Source: Streptomyces aureoverticillatus
GTDB taxonomy: Bacteria; Actinomycetota; Actinomycetes; Streptomycetales; Streptomycetaceae
Reading direction: 5' to 3'
Length of the DNA stretch: 64,000 bases
Assembly (NCBI RefSeq): GCF_014649395.1
Contig: NZ_BMSY01000009.1
Span: 1-64,000 of the forward strand
How positions within the stretch are numbered: position 1 is the stretch's first letter; every line of letters starts with the position of its first letter. Under the pieces are notes generated by a model, which ran no database searches, was not told the origin of the DNA, and saw only the letters and a list, made by a program, of their open reading frames with translations. Position numbers and translations under genes: made by a program. This document shows positions 41,468 through 49,345 of this stretch, piece after piece.

Positions 41468-42916
41468 ATGCACGACACCTCACCGGTCAGCGCACCGCTT
41501 CGGGAACCCGGCTCGGCCCGGACCCGCGCGGCGGCGCTCCTGCGCGCCCCGCTCACCCGCCGCGCCTGGGCCGAGGCGGCCTACTGCCTCGCCGCGTTCC
41601 CGCTCGGCCTGGCGGGCGGCGTCCTGCTGGCCGTCCTGCTCGCGCTGGGCGCGGGCCTGACGGTCTCGCTGGTGGGCGCGGTGATCGGCGTGCTCGTCCT
41701 GGTGGGGTGCGTGCGCCTTGCGCGCGGGCTCGGCGCGCTGCACCGCGGGCTCGCGGCGGGGCTGCTCGGCGAGCGGGTGCCGGGGCCGGTGCCGTCGCGA
41801 CCGGGCTCCGGGGTGCTCGGCCGGCTCGACGCGCGGCTGCGGGACGGGGCCGGCTGGCGGGCGACCGCGTACGTCCTGGTGAAGCTGCCCATGAGCGCCC
41901 TCGGCATGTACGCGGTGCTGTGGTGGCTCACCGGGCTGACCAACGTCACGGCGCCACTGCGGTGGGGCGTCTTCGGGCAGGACACGGGGTCCGGCGACGT
42001 GGGCGGCATGCCCGTCCTGACGCCGATCCCGGTCGGCAGCCTCGAAGTGCGCACGTTCGCCGGTACGTTCGCGGCGCTCGCCCTCGGCCTCGCGCTGCTG
42101 CTGCTCGCGCCGTGGGCGACGCGGCTGGTCGTGGAGGCCGACCGGCGGCTGCTGCGGGCCCTCCTGGGGCCGGGCCACCTGGCGGACCGGGTACGGGACT
42201 TGGAAGAGACGCGGGCCCTCGCCGTCGACGACTCGGTGGCGCTGCTGCGCCGCGTCGAGCGGGATCTGCACGACGGCGCGCAGGTGCGTCTGGTGGCGGT
42301 GGCCATGAGCCTGGACATGATCAAGGAGCGGCTCGACGAGGCGGACGACGGGAGCCGGGGCGGCAGCGAGCACCCCGCCGGACCGGGCCCGAAGCCCGGC
42401 ACGGGGCCCGACGCCACATCCCCGTCCCTCGACCTGGCCCGCGTACGCCAACTCGTCGACGTGGCGCACCACAACGCCACCGAAGCCCTCACCGAGCTGC
42501 GGGACCTGGCGCGCGGCATCCATCCGCCGGTCCTCGACGACGGGCTGCCCGACGCCCTCGCCACGCTCGTGGCCCGCAGCACCCTGCCCGTCGAGCTGGC
42601 CACGGACATTCCGCGCCGCCCGACGCCCGCCATCGAGACCATCGCGTACTTCTGCGCGGCCGAACTGCTCACCAACGTCATCAAGCACAGCAATGCCGAG
42701 CGAGCCGCGATCACGGTGACCGAGGAGACCGAGGGCGGCGTCGGCGTGCTGCGGCTGCGCGTCACCGACGACGGCCGCGGGGGCGCCGACGTGGGCGCGG
42801 GCAGCGGGCTGATCGGGCTGACGCAGCGGGTGCGCACGGTCGACGGCCGGCTGCGGGTGCACAGCCCCGACGGCGGCCCGACGGAGGTCACCGTCGAGCT
42901 GCCGCTGCACGCGTGA
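41468..42916 (+). CDS. Sensor histidine kinase (HisKA_3 type)
   Basis: 482 residues. Four membrane segments (about 36-80, 135-155 and 200-220), then the phospho-acceptor motif RDLHDGAQVRLVAVA with His268 and an HATPase domain (AAELLTNVIKHSNA, DDGRGGADVGAGSGLIG). A 25-residue Gly/Pro/Ser insertion splits the dimerisation helices after the His box. The ATG at 41468 was preferred; an ATG overlapping the permease stop at 41447 would add seven residues. Partner of the next gene. Confidence 0.92.
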   Translation: MHDTSPVSAPLREPGSARTRAAALLRAPLTRRAWAEAAYCLAAFPLGLAGGVLLAVLLALGAGLTVSLVGAVIGVLVLVGCVRLARGLGALHRGLAAGLLGERVPGPVPSRPGSGVLGRLDARLRDGAGWRATAYVLVKLPMSALGMYAVLWWLTGLTNVTAPLRWGVFGQDTGSGDVGGMPVLTPIPVGSLEVRTFAGTFAALALGLALLLLAPWATRLVVEADRRLLRALLGPGHLADRVRDLEETRALAVDDSVALLRRVERDLHDGAQVRLVAVAMSLDMIKERLDEADDGSRGGSEHPAGPGPKPGTGPDATSPSLDLARVRQLVDVAHHNATEALTELRDLARGIHPPVLDDGLPDALATLVARSTLPVELATDIPRRPTPAIETIAYFCAAELLTNVIKHSNAERAAITVTEETEGGVGVLRLRVTDDGRGGADVGAGSGLIGLTQRVRTVDGRLRVHSPDGGPTEVTVELPLHA

Positions 42917-42928
42917 GAACATGCCGCC

Positions 42929-43573
42929 ATGCGCGTAGTGATCGCTGAGGATGCCGCCGTCCTGCGGGAGTTGCTGGCCCAGATGCTGGTGGAGCGGGGC
43001 CATGAGGTGTGCGCGACCGTCGGCGACGCGGACGCGCTGCGTGCCGCCGTCGCCGAGCACCGCCCGGACGTCACGGTCGTCGACATCCGGATGCCCCCGT
43101 CCCACACCGACGAGGGCCTGCGCGCCGCCATCGACATCCGCCGCGAGCACCCGGGGACGGGCGTGCTCCTGTTCTCCCAGTACGTCGAGACGAAGTACGC
43201 GACGCGGCTGCTCTCGGACGGTTCGGCGGGCGTCGGCTATCTGCTCAAGGACCGCGTCGCCAACGTCGCGGAGTTCACCGACGCGCTGGCCCGCGTCGCC
43301 GGCGGCGGCACCGCGCTCGACCCGGAGGTCGTCACCCAGCTCGCGGGCGCGAGCCGGCGCGCGGCCGAGCTCACGCCGCTGACCGCGCGCGAGCGGCAGG
43401 TCCTCTCCCTGATGGCGGAGGGCCGCTCGAACGCCGCGATCGCGCAGACCCTCGTGGTCTCCGCGGGCACGGTCGAGAAGCATGTGGCCGCGGTCTTCGA
43501 CAAGCTGGGGCTGCCCGCGTCGCACGACGCCAACCGGCGGGTGCTCGCGGTGCTGCGCTATCTGCGGGGCTGA
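42929..43573 (+). CDS. LuxR/NarL-type response regulator
   Basis: 214 residues. Receiver with acidic pair ED (7-8), phospho-acceptor Asp52 (VDIRMPP) and YLLKDR with the conserved lysine; C-terminal LuxR HTH LTARERQVLSLMAEGRSNAA, TVEKHVAAVFDKLGL. It lies 12 bp after the kinase and most likely regulates the ABC exporter operon. Confidence 0.95.
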   Translation: MRVVIAEDAAVLRELLAQMLVERGHEVCATVGDADALRAAVAEHRPDVTVVDIRMPPSHTDEGLRAAIDIRREHPGTGVLLFSQYVETKYATRLLSDGSAGVGYLLKDRVANVAEFTDALARVAGGGTALDPEVVTQLAGASRRAAELTPLTARERQVLSLMAEGRSNAAIAQTLVVSAGTVEKHVAAVFDKLGLPASHDANRRVLAVLRYLRG

Positions 43574-43892
43574 CGCGGCGCACGACTCGGCACCCCCGAT
43601 CGACTCGCACTGACGCTCGACCGGCCCCGAAGGACGGGGGCATATGCCATAAGCACCACCGCATCGGGTGTTGCCAAATCCCTTACGAGCCCCCGTCCGC
43701 TGTGCCAGAGTCGTTACCGGTCGAAGAGTTGTCACTGAAGTCAGTACGGAAGCCGACACGCACGTCACGGACGCAAGTCACGTACGCACGCACGAAGGCC
43801 AGTACGAACACCACGCCGCTACCGGTCGAGGAGCCATGACCGGCGATCCCCACAGCAAGCCCGGTCGCACCGCATCACCCACGGAGCACCCC
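43574..43892. other. 319-bp gene-free region upstream of the phosphatase gene
   Basis: Contains a 10-bp palindrome GGCATATGCC (43639-43648) and two copies of TACCGGTCGARGAG (43715-43728 and 43820-43833, one mismatch) 105 bp apart. The second copy ends 2 nt before an in-frame ATG at 43836, an alternative start for the phosphatase. No gene is seen here. Confidence 0.5.
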
Positions 43893-45299
43893 ATGCCGTC
43901 CCATGTGTTCGAAGGCCGCCCCGACCGGTCGCGCGAGCACGGCGCGGTCGACGCGCTCATCTCCCAGACGCGCCGGCTGCGCGGCGAGGTCGACGCCGTG
44001 CGCCGCGAGGCGGCAGCCGACCGCAGCGACCCGGCGGGCCGCTGGCAGCGCGCCCTGTGCGACCTCGCGGTGCGTCAACTCAACGATCTGCAGGCGCACT
44101 TGGCCCAGCTCCGCGACGGGCCGCCGCGGCCACCCGCCGGCACCGCGCGGCCCGAACCGCAGCGCGGCTCGCTGCTCAGCAGGGTCGGCAGCGCGGAGTG
44201 GAACCTGCTGACGGACGAGGCGAGCTGGTCCGCCGAGCTGTACCAGATCCTCGGCCGCGACCCGGCCACACCACCGCTCTCCCTCGACGAGCTGCCCTCC
44301 CTGATCCACCCCGACGACCAGCCGATGCTGACGGCGATGGTCACGGACTGCCTCGTCGACGGCAAGCCGATCGACGGGGAGTTCCGGGTCGTGCGCGCCG
44401 ACGGCGGCGCCCGGCAGGTGCACATGATGGGCGAACCCGTGCTCGCCGCCGACGGCTCCACCGCCTCCATGTGGGCGGTGCTGCGGGACGTCAGCGAACT
44501 GCGCCGCAGCCAGCGGGTGGTGCGCGAGACCCGTGACTCGCTGCAGCGCCAGCGGCACCTCGCGCAGACCGAGCACCGGCTCGCGGTCGAACTGCAGGAA
44601 GCCGTGCTGCCGCCGTGGCGCGGCTCCCTGCGGTTCCCGCACGGCGGCCCCGCGAGCCTGGACCTCGCCGCCCACTATCTGCCGTCGTCGTCGACCGCGC
44701 TGATCGGCGGCGACTGGTACGACGCGCTCGAACTGGCCGACGGCCGCACCCTGCTGAGCGTCGGCGACCTCACGGGCCACGGCGTCACGGTGACCTCGGG
44801 CATGGCGATGCTGCTCGGCGCGCTGCGCGGCATGGCCGTCGCGGGCACCCGGCCCGGCCGGCTCATGGGCTGGCTCAACCAGCTCCTCGACGCCTCCGTG
44901 CAGCCCGCACTCGGCAGCGCCGTCTGCTGTCTGTACGACGCCGCCGACCACACCCTGACCTGGGCGCAGGCGGGCCACCCCGCCCCGCTGCTGTTCCGCG
45001 ACGGGACGGGGCGCGCGCTGACGCCGCCGGACGGTGTGCTCCTCGGCGCCACGTCCGGCGCCTGCTACGAACAGGCCGAGGAGCGGCTGCGCCCCGGCGA
45101 CCTGCTGTTGCTGCACACGGACGGCCTTGTGCCGCGGCGTTCCCGAGAGGCCGCGACGAGCCGGCTGCTCGCCCTGGCACCGCGCTTCGCCGAGGCGAGG
45201 GCGGCACAGGACTGTGTGCGCATCGCTGTCGAGGAGTTCGGCGTTGCCCCACGCGAGGACGACGCCTGCCTGCTGGTGGCCAGGGTCGACGCCCCCTAG
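43893..45299 (+). CDS. PAS-domain SpoIIE-type protein phosphatase
   Basis: 468 residues. A helical start (SQTRRLRGEVDAVRREAA), a PAS domain (AEWNLLTDEASWSAELYQIL, DGGARQVHMMGEPVL, WAVLRDVSELRRSQ), then the PP2C/SpoIIE domain: ALIGGDWYDALEL, VGDLTGHGVTVTSGMAML, LTWAQAGHPAPLLF and LLLHTDGLVPRR. Metal-binding aspartates GGDWYD and GD are present. It dephosphorylates anti-sigma antagonists or similar proteins in response to a PAS-sensed signal. No partner gene adjoins. ATG at 43893 chosen for GGAG upstream. Confidence 0.9.
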   Translation: MPSHVFEGRPDRSREHGAVDALISQTRRLRGEVDAVRREAAADRSDPAGRWQRALCDLAVRQLNDLQAHLAQLRDGPPRPPAGTARPEPQRGSLLSRVGSAEWNLLTDEASWSAELYQILGRDPATPPLSLDELPSLIHPDDQPMLTAMVTDCLVDGKPIDGEFRVVRADGGARQVHMMGEPVLAADGSTASMWAVLRDVSELRRSQRVVRETRDSLQRQRHLAQTEHRLAVELQEAVLPPWRGSLRFPHGGPASLDLAAHYLPSSSTALIGGDWYDALELADGRTLLSVGDLTGHGVTVTSGMAMLLGALRGMAVAGTRPGRLMGWLNQLLDASVQPALGSAVCCLYDAADHTLTWAQAGHPAPLLFRDGTGRALTPPDGVLLGATSGACYEQAEERLRPGDLLLLHTDGLVPRRSREAATSRLLALAPRFAEARAAQDCVRIAVEEFGVAPREDDACLLVARVDAP

Positions 45300-45398
45300 A
45301 CCCGTCGGCGATGCCCCATAGACCGTCGGCGCCTACGGAGCTTCCGGGGCCGGGTACGCGTACGCGGACGAAGCCCTAGCCACGACTTCGTGACACCC

Positions 45399-45452
45399 GC
45401 ACCGGCCGTCCCCCCTGCCTGGACCGCACCGGCCGTCCCCTATACCTGGACC
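45399..45452 (-). repeat. 27-bp tandem duplication across the stop codon of the Nsd-like gene
   Basis: Two copies of a 27-bp unit beginning GCACCGGCCGTCCCC, with four differences. The right copy contains the stop codon and last codons (KWVQV) of the gene, the left copy lies downstream. Confidence 0.85.
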
Positions 45453-46939
45453 CATTTGCCTCCCCCGGGCCGGGCCGCCGCCTTGGGCAGGGCGTGCTTG
45501 ATCTCCTCGCGCAGGTCCTCGATCTTCGGATAGCCCGCGTACTGCGCGGTCAGGCGGTACATCTCACGCAGCCGGTCCCAGGTGCGGTGCGAGGAGTTGG
45601 ATCCCATGGACACCAGCGCCAGGCGTGCGTACCGGTCGGCCTGTTCGGGGTCGTCGGCAATGAAGCAGGCCGACGCCAGCGAGATGTAGTCGAAGATCGT
45701 CGAGCGGTCGCGGCCCTTGGTGCGCAGCTCGATGGCCTCCTTGGCGTGCCGCTGGGCGAGCTGGGCCGCGGACGGCTCGTGCTCGGCGAGGGTGCGGTAC
45801 GCCAGGGCCTGCATGCCGTGCAGATCCGCCTCGTCGAACATCTGCATCCAGCTCGGCGGCGGCACGTCGCCCTTGTCGGAGACGAAGAGGTCCTCCGCCC
45901 GGCCGAGGGTGCGGCGCATCGCCTGGCCCTTGCCCATCGACGCCTGCGCCCAGGCCTCGATGGTGTGCAGCATGGCCTGGGTGCGCGGCAGGGTCTGCTC
46001 GCCCGAGCCGGACTTGGCGAGCTTCATCAGGTCCAGGGCGTCGTCGGGCTTGCCCAGGTGCACCATCTGGCGAGCGGCGCGGGACAGCGCCTCGCCCGCG
46101 CGCGGACGGTCGCCGCCCTCGCGGGCCGCGTGCGCGGCGATCACGAAGTACTTCTGGGCGGTGGGTTCGAGGCCGACGTCGTGCGACATCCAGCCGGCGA
46201 GGACGGCGAGGTTGGCGGCGACGCCCCACAGGCGCCGCTGCAGATGGTCGGGGTGGCGGTAGGCGAGCATGCCGCCCACCTCGTTCAACTGACCCACCAC
46301 GGCCTTGCGTTGCAGGCCGCCGCCGCGGGAGGCGTCCCAGGCGCGGAACACCTCGACCGAGCGCTCCAGCTCCTCGATCTCCTGGGACCCGATGGGTGCG
46401 GCCTCGTAGCGGTCGAATCCGGCGGGGTCGGCGTGCAGGGGGTCGTCGGTGCGGGGGGCGTCGGCCTTCAGGGTCGGATCGGTGTGCAGCCAGTCGTGCA
46501 TGGCGCTGGTGAGTGCGGAGCCTGCGGCAAGCGCGGCACCCGCGCCCACCAAGCCGCGTCGGTTGAGCATGAGGTCCATTCCCGTGAATTCGGTGAGGAC
46601 CGCGGCGGTTCGCTCGGGCGCCCACGGCACGCCGTCGGGGTGCTCTACGCTCCCGTCGGCGCGCTGTTTGCCTACGCGCCCGTGCCGGACCAGACCGAGG
46701 TCCTCGATGGTCACGACACGGCCGAGACGCTCGGTGAAAAGAACAGCCAGGACCCTGGGCACGGGATCGCGCGGGATCTCTCCCATGTCGATCCAGCGCC
46801 GCACCCGCGAGGTGTCGGTGGCCAGCTGCGGATGACCCATCGCCGCCGCCTGCCGGTTCACCAGTCTGGCGAGTTCGCCCTTGGACCAGCCCGCCAGGCC
46901 GAAGAGATCCGACAGGCGGGTGTTGGGTTGTCCGTTCAC
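45440..46939 (-). CDS. NsdA/NsdB-like TPR regulator
   Basis: 499 residues. The N-terminus has a degenerate helix-turn-helix (LAGWSKGELARLVNRQAAAMGH, DTSRVRRWI), followed by about 350 residues of TPR-like helical repeats (AGEALSRAARQMVHLGKPDDALDLMKLAK, QAMRRTLGRAEDLFVS). S. coelicolor NsdA and NsdB, of the same size and plan, repress sporulation and antibiotic production. GTG start with GGGGG upstream. It is divergent from a phosphotransferase-like gene. Confidence 0.87.
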   Translation of the reverse strand: MNGQPNTRLSDLFGLAGWSKGELARLVNRQAAAMGHPQLATDTSRVRRWIDMGEIPRDPVPRVLAVLFTERLGRVVTIEDLGLVRHGRVGKQRADGSVEHPDGVPWAPERTAAVLTEFTGMDLMLNRRGLVGAGAALAAGSALTSAMHDWLHTDPTLKADAPRTDDPLHADPAGFDRYEAAPIGSQEIEELERSVEVFRAWDASRGGGLQRKAVVGQLNEVGGMLAYRHPDHLQRRLWGVAANLAVLAGWMSHDVGLEPTAQKYFVIAAHAAREGGDRPRAGEALSRAARQMVHLGKPDDALDLMKLAKSGSGEQTLPRTQAMLHTIEAWAQASMGKGQAMRRTLGRAEDLFVSDKGDVPPPSWMQMFDEADLHGMQALAYRTLAEHEPSAAQLAQRHAKEAIELRTKGRDRSTIFDYISLASACFIADDPEQADRYARLALVSMGSNSSHRTWDRLREMYRLTAQYAGYPKIEDLREEIKHALPKAAARPGGGKWVQV

Positions 46940-46964
46940 GTCAAGCCCCCAGGGTTCTCGGCTG

Positions 46965-46989
46965 AATTGACAGTAGCCCTCTGTCAGTT
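46965..46989. promoter_or_regulatory. Inverted repeat upstream of the Nsd-like gene
   Basis: TGACAG-N7-CTGTCA with two more matched outer bases (AATTGACAG against CTGTCAGTT), 26 bp upstream of the GTG. A tandem TTCGCCAGGG duplication follows at about 47003-47022. Candidate operator in the 235-bp divergent region. Confidence 0.5.
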
Positions 46990-47174
46990 GCTGAGCGACT
47001 ATTCGCCAGGGTTCGCCAGGGTGCGCCACATGGTGTGCCAGGGGCCATCGGGTGTCAGGTAGGAATGCGCCACCCCGACCCGGCCGCCGCAAGGCATTCC
47101 CCAGGGTGCACCCACAGCGGCCGGGGCGGGAGGGCGCCGCAACTCGCAGGCACACGAAGGGATCTGTATCGCCC

Positions 47175-48359
47175 ATGTACGCAGCATCGTCCTCCGTGTC
47201 CGCCCCGCCTCGGCCACTGCGCCCGCACCCCTCCTCCCGCGGCTCGGCCCGCGCGGCGGAGGCCCCGCTGCAGGGGGGTGGCCCCTACCTGGCGCCGGCG
47301 CGGCCCGCGGCCGCTCCGCTCGGCGGCGACCGGACGCGCCGCGTACCGGCGACCGGGACCGGGCCGCTCAGCGGGAGACTCGACCTGTCCGGCCCCCAGG
47401 GTGCGCAGCTGCGCACCGCGATCGCGTCGGTGCACCGCATCTGTCCGGAATTCCAGCCCGTGCAGGTGTTGCGCCGCAGCGGACGCACCGTGCTCCTGGT
47501 CGGCACCACCGGCCGCGCCACCGCCGTGGCCAAGTGCCTGCTCGACCACTCGCCCCTGTGGGCGGAACGGATCCGCCACGAAATAGCGGCCTACCGCTCG
47601 TTCGTCCGGCACCGTCCGCCCGTGCGCGCGCCGCGTCTCATCGCGGCCGACCCGGACGACTGCACGCTGGTGATCGAGCGCATGCCCGGCCGGGTGGCCG
47701 CACTGCAGCGCCACCCCACGGAAGCCCCACCGCGCGCCGACGTCCGGGCGGCGATGAGCGCGGTGTGCCGGCTCAACCAGTGGCGGCCGCCGCAGGAGAT
47801 GTTCGGCAGGCCACTGGACTACGGCCGGCGGATCGCCCGCTTCCACGAGCTGGGGCTGCTCACCGACCGGGACATGGGCGACCTGCAGAAGCTGCTGCAC
47901 GGCCTGGCGCACGCACAGGCGTCCGGGACGCAGCTGACCCGGCAGTTCTGCCACGGCGACGCGCTGCTGTCGAACGTGCTGCTGTCGCCGGCCGGCCCCG
48001 TCCTGGTCGACTGGGAGCACGCGGGCTGGTACCTGCCGGGCTATGACCTGGCCACGCTGTGGTCCGTGCTCGGCGACTCGCCCATGGCGCGCCGCGACAT
48101 CAGCCAGCTCGCCCAGGCGGCGGGCCCGGCGGCGCGCGACGCGTTCCTGGTGAACCTGATGCTCGTGCTCACCCGCGAGATCAGGATGTGCGAGACGGCC
48201 GTGCAGCGCACGCTGCACGACACGGCCCCGACGGCACCGGGCCAGGCCCACCCCGGAGCCGCGCCGTCCGGCGAGGAACAGCGGCTGCTGCTTCGGCGGC
48301 TGCACGACGACTGCCAGATGGCCCGCCGGGCCGTGCGTGCGGCGGTCGGCACTCGCTGA
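47175..48359 (+). CDS. Aminoglycoside-phosphotransferase-fold protein
   Basis: 394 residues. Catalytic loop FCHGDALLSNVLL (Asp262, Asn267) and metal motif VLVDWEHAG (Asp279). The first about 60 residues are low-complexity Pro/Ala/Arg. It may phosphorylate a small hydroxylated metabolite; there is no evidence for a specific antibiotic. GAAGGGATC precedes the ATG. Ends in an 18-bp hairpin terminator. Confidence 0.85.
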   Translation: MYAASSSVSAPPRPLRPHPSSRGSARAAEAPLQGGGPYLAPARPAAAPLGGDRTRRVPATGTGPLSGRLDLSGPQGAQLRTAIASVHRICPEFQPVQVLRRSGRTVLLVGTTGRATAVAKCLLDHSPLWAERIRHEIAAYRSFVRHRPPVRAPRLIAADPDDCTLVIERMPGRVAALQRHPTEAPPRADVRAAMSAVCRLNQWRPPQEMFGRPLDYGRRIARFHELGLLTDRDMGDLQKLLHGLAHAQASGTQLTRQFCHGDALLSNVLLSPAGPVLVDWEHAGWYLPGYDLATLWSVLGDSPMARRDISQLAQAAGPAARDAFLVNLMLVLTREIRMCETAVQRTLHDTAPTAPGQAHPGAAPSGEEQRLLLRRLHDDCQMARRAVRAAVGTR

Positions 48360-48366
48360 CGGGGAG

Positions 48367-48414
48367 ACGAGGACCCGCGACGCGCTCGGACAGGGACGCG
48401 TCGCGGGTCCTCGT
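48367..48414 (+). terminator. 18-bp perfect hairpin terminator
   Basis: ACGAGGACCCGCGACGCG pairs perfectly with its complement across a 12-nt loop, 8 bp after the phosphotransferase stop. Among the strongest hairpins in the window. Confidence 0.92.
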
Positions 48415-48477
48415 GTGTCCGGGCGGCCGCTTCGTATGTCCGCGTAACCGGTGCGGGCACCTGGCGTTGTGGGGACT

Positions 48478-49266
48478 GTGGGGATCTGGCTGCTGAACAA
48501 CTTCAGTACGTTCACGCTCGCCGTGCTGCTCGGCGGAGGTGCCGTACTCGTCGCCGTGACCGGCACACTGCTGCTGCGGCGCGGACTTTCCCGGCTGACG
48601 GACGGCACGTACAACGACATGGTCGGCGTCGTGCTCAGCATGTACGCCGCGATCTACGGCATCATCCTCGCCTTCGTGGTCGTGGCCGAGTGGGAGACCC
48701 TCAACGACGCGGAGCGGAACGTCGCCGCCGAGGCCACCCAGACCGCCGAGGTGGTGCGTGCCGCCTCCGCGTTCCCACCCGAGCAGGAGCGCAGGGTGAC
48801 CGACGCCGTCGGGGCGTACGTCCACGCGATCGTCGAGAAGCAGTGGCCGCTGATGCGCGACGGCCGGCCCGATCCGGGGCTCACCAACCCCGAAGTGGTC
48901 GGGCTCTACCGGGTGTTCCAGGAGTACGAACCGAAGACCGAGGCCGAGAAGGTCTACTACGAGCAGTCGGTGTCCACGCTGGGCGACGTCGCGGCGGCAC
49001 GCCGTACCCGGCTCGCCGACGCGCAGCAGTCCCTGCCGCCGCTCCTCAACGTCCTCATCTACGGCGGCGCGCTGATCATGCTGCCGCTGACCTTCCTCTA
49101 CGGCATCAAGAGCCTGCGCGCCCAGCTGATGTTCGTCGTCTCGGTCGCCGCGCTGATCGGCGTGAGCCTGCTGCTGTGCCTGACCCTGGACCATCCGTTC
49201 TCGGGGGACCTGTCGGTCTCCCCCGCTCCGTTCAAGGAGGGCGTGCTCGCCCAGTTCTGGCGGTGA
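48478..49266 (+). CDS. DUF4239 (bestrophin-like) membrane protein
   Basis: About 262 residues. Two helices at the start (FTLAVLLGGGAVLVAVTG, VLSMYAAIYGIILAFVVVAEW) and two at the end (LIYGGALIMLPLTFLYG, FVVSVAALIGVSLLLCL) flank a soluble segment with ERNVAAEATQTAEVVRAASAF. This matches DUF4239. Function unproven; channel-like activity is suspected. The GTG start is one of several close together (48451, 48469, 48478). Confidence 0.8.
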   Translation: MGIWLLNNFSTFTLAVLLGGGAVLVAVTGTLLLRRGLSRLTDGTYNDMVGVVLSMYAAIYGIILAFVVVAEWETLNDAERNVAAEATQTAEVVRAASAFPPEQERRVTDAVGAYVHAIVEKQWPLMRDGRPDPGLTNPEVVGLYRVFQEYEPKTEAEKVYYEQSVSTLGDVAAARRTRLADAQQSLPPLLNVLIYGGALIMLPLTFLYGIKSLRAQLMFVVSVAALIGVSLLLCLTLDHPFSGDLSVSPAPFKEGVLAQFWR

Positions 49267-49297
49267 GGACCACCGGCGCCGGCGTCCGGGCATGCGT

Positions 49298-49325
49298 CGG
49301 CCCCTCCGTCGCCACGGAGGGGCCG
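49298..49325. terminator. Bidirectional hairpin between convergent genes
   Basis: Perfect 12-bp arms CGGCCCCTCCGT/ACGGAGGGGCCG with a 4-nt loop, between the DUF4239 gene and the end of the sugar operon. Confidence 0.88.
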
Positions 49326-49345
49326 CACACCGGCGCGGAGCCGGG

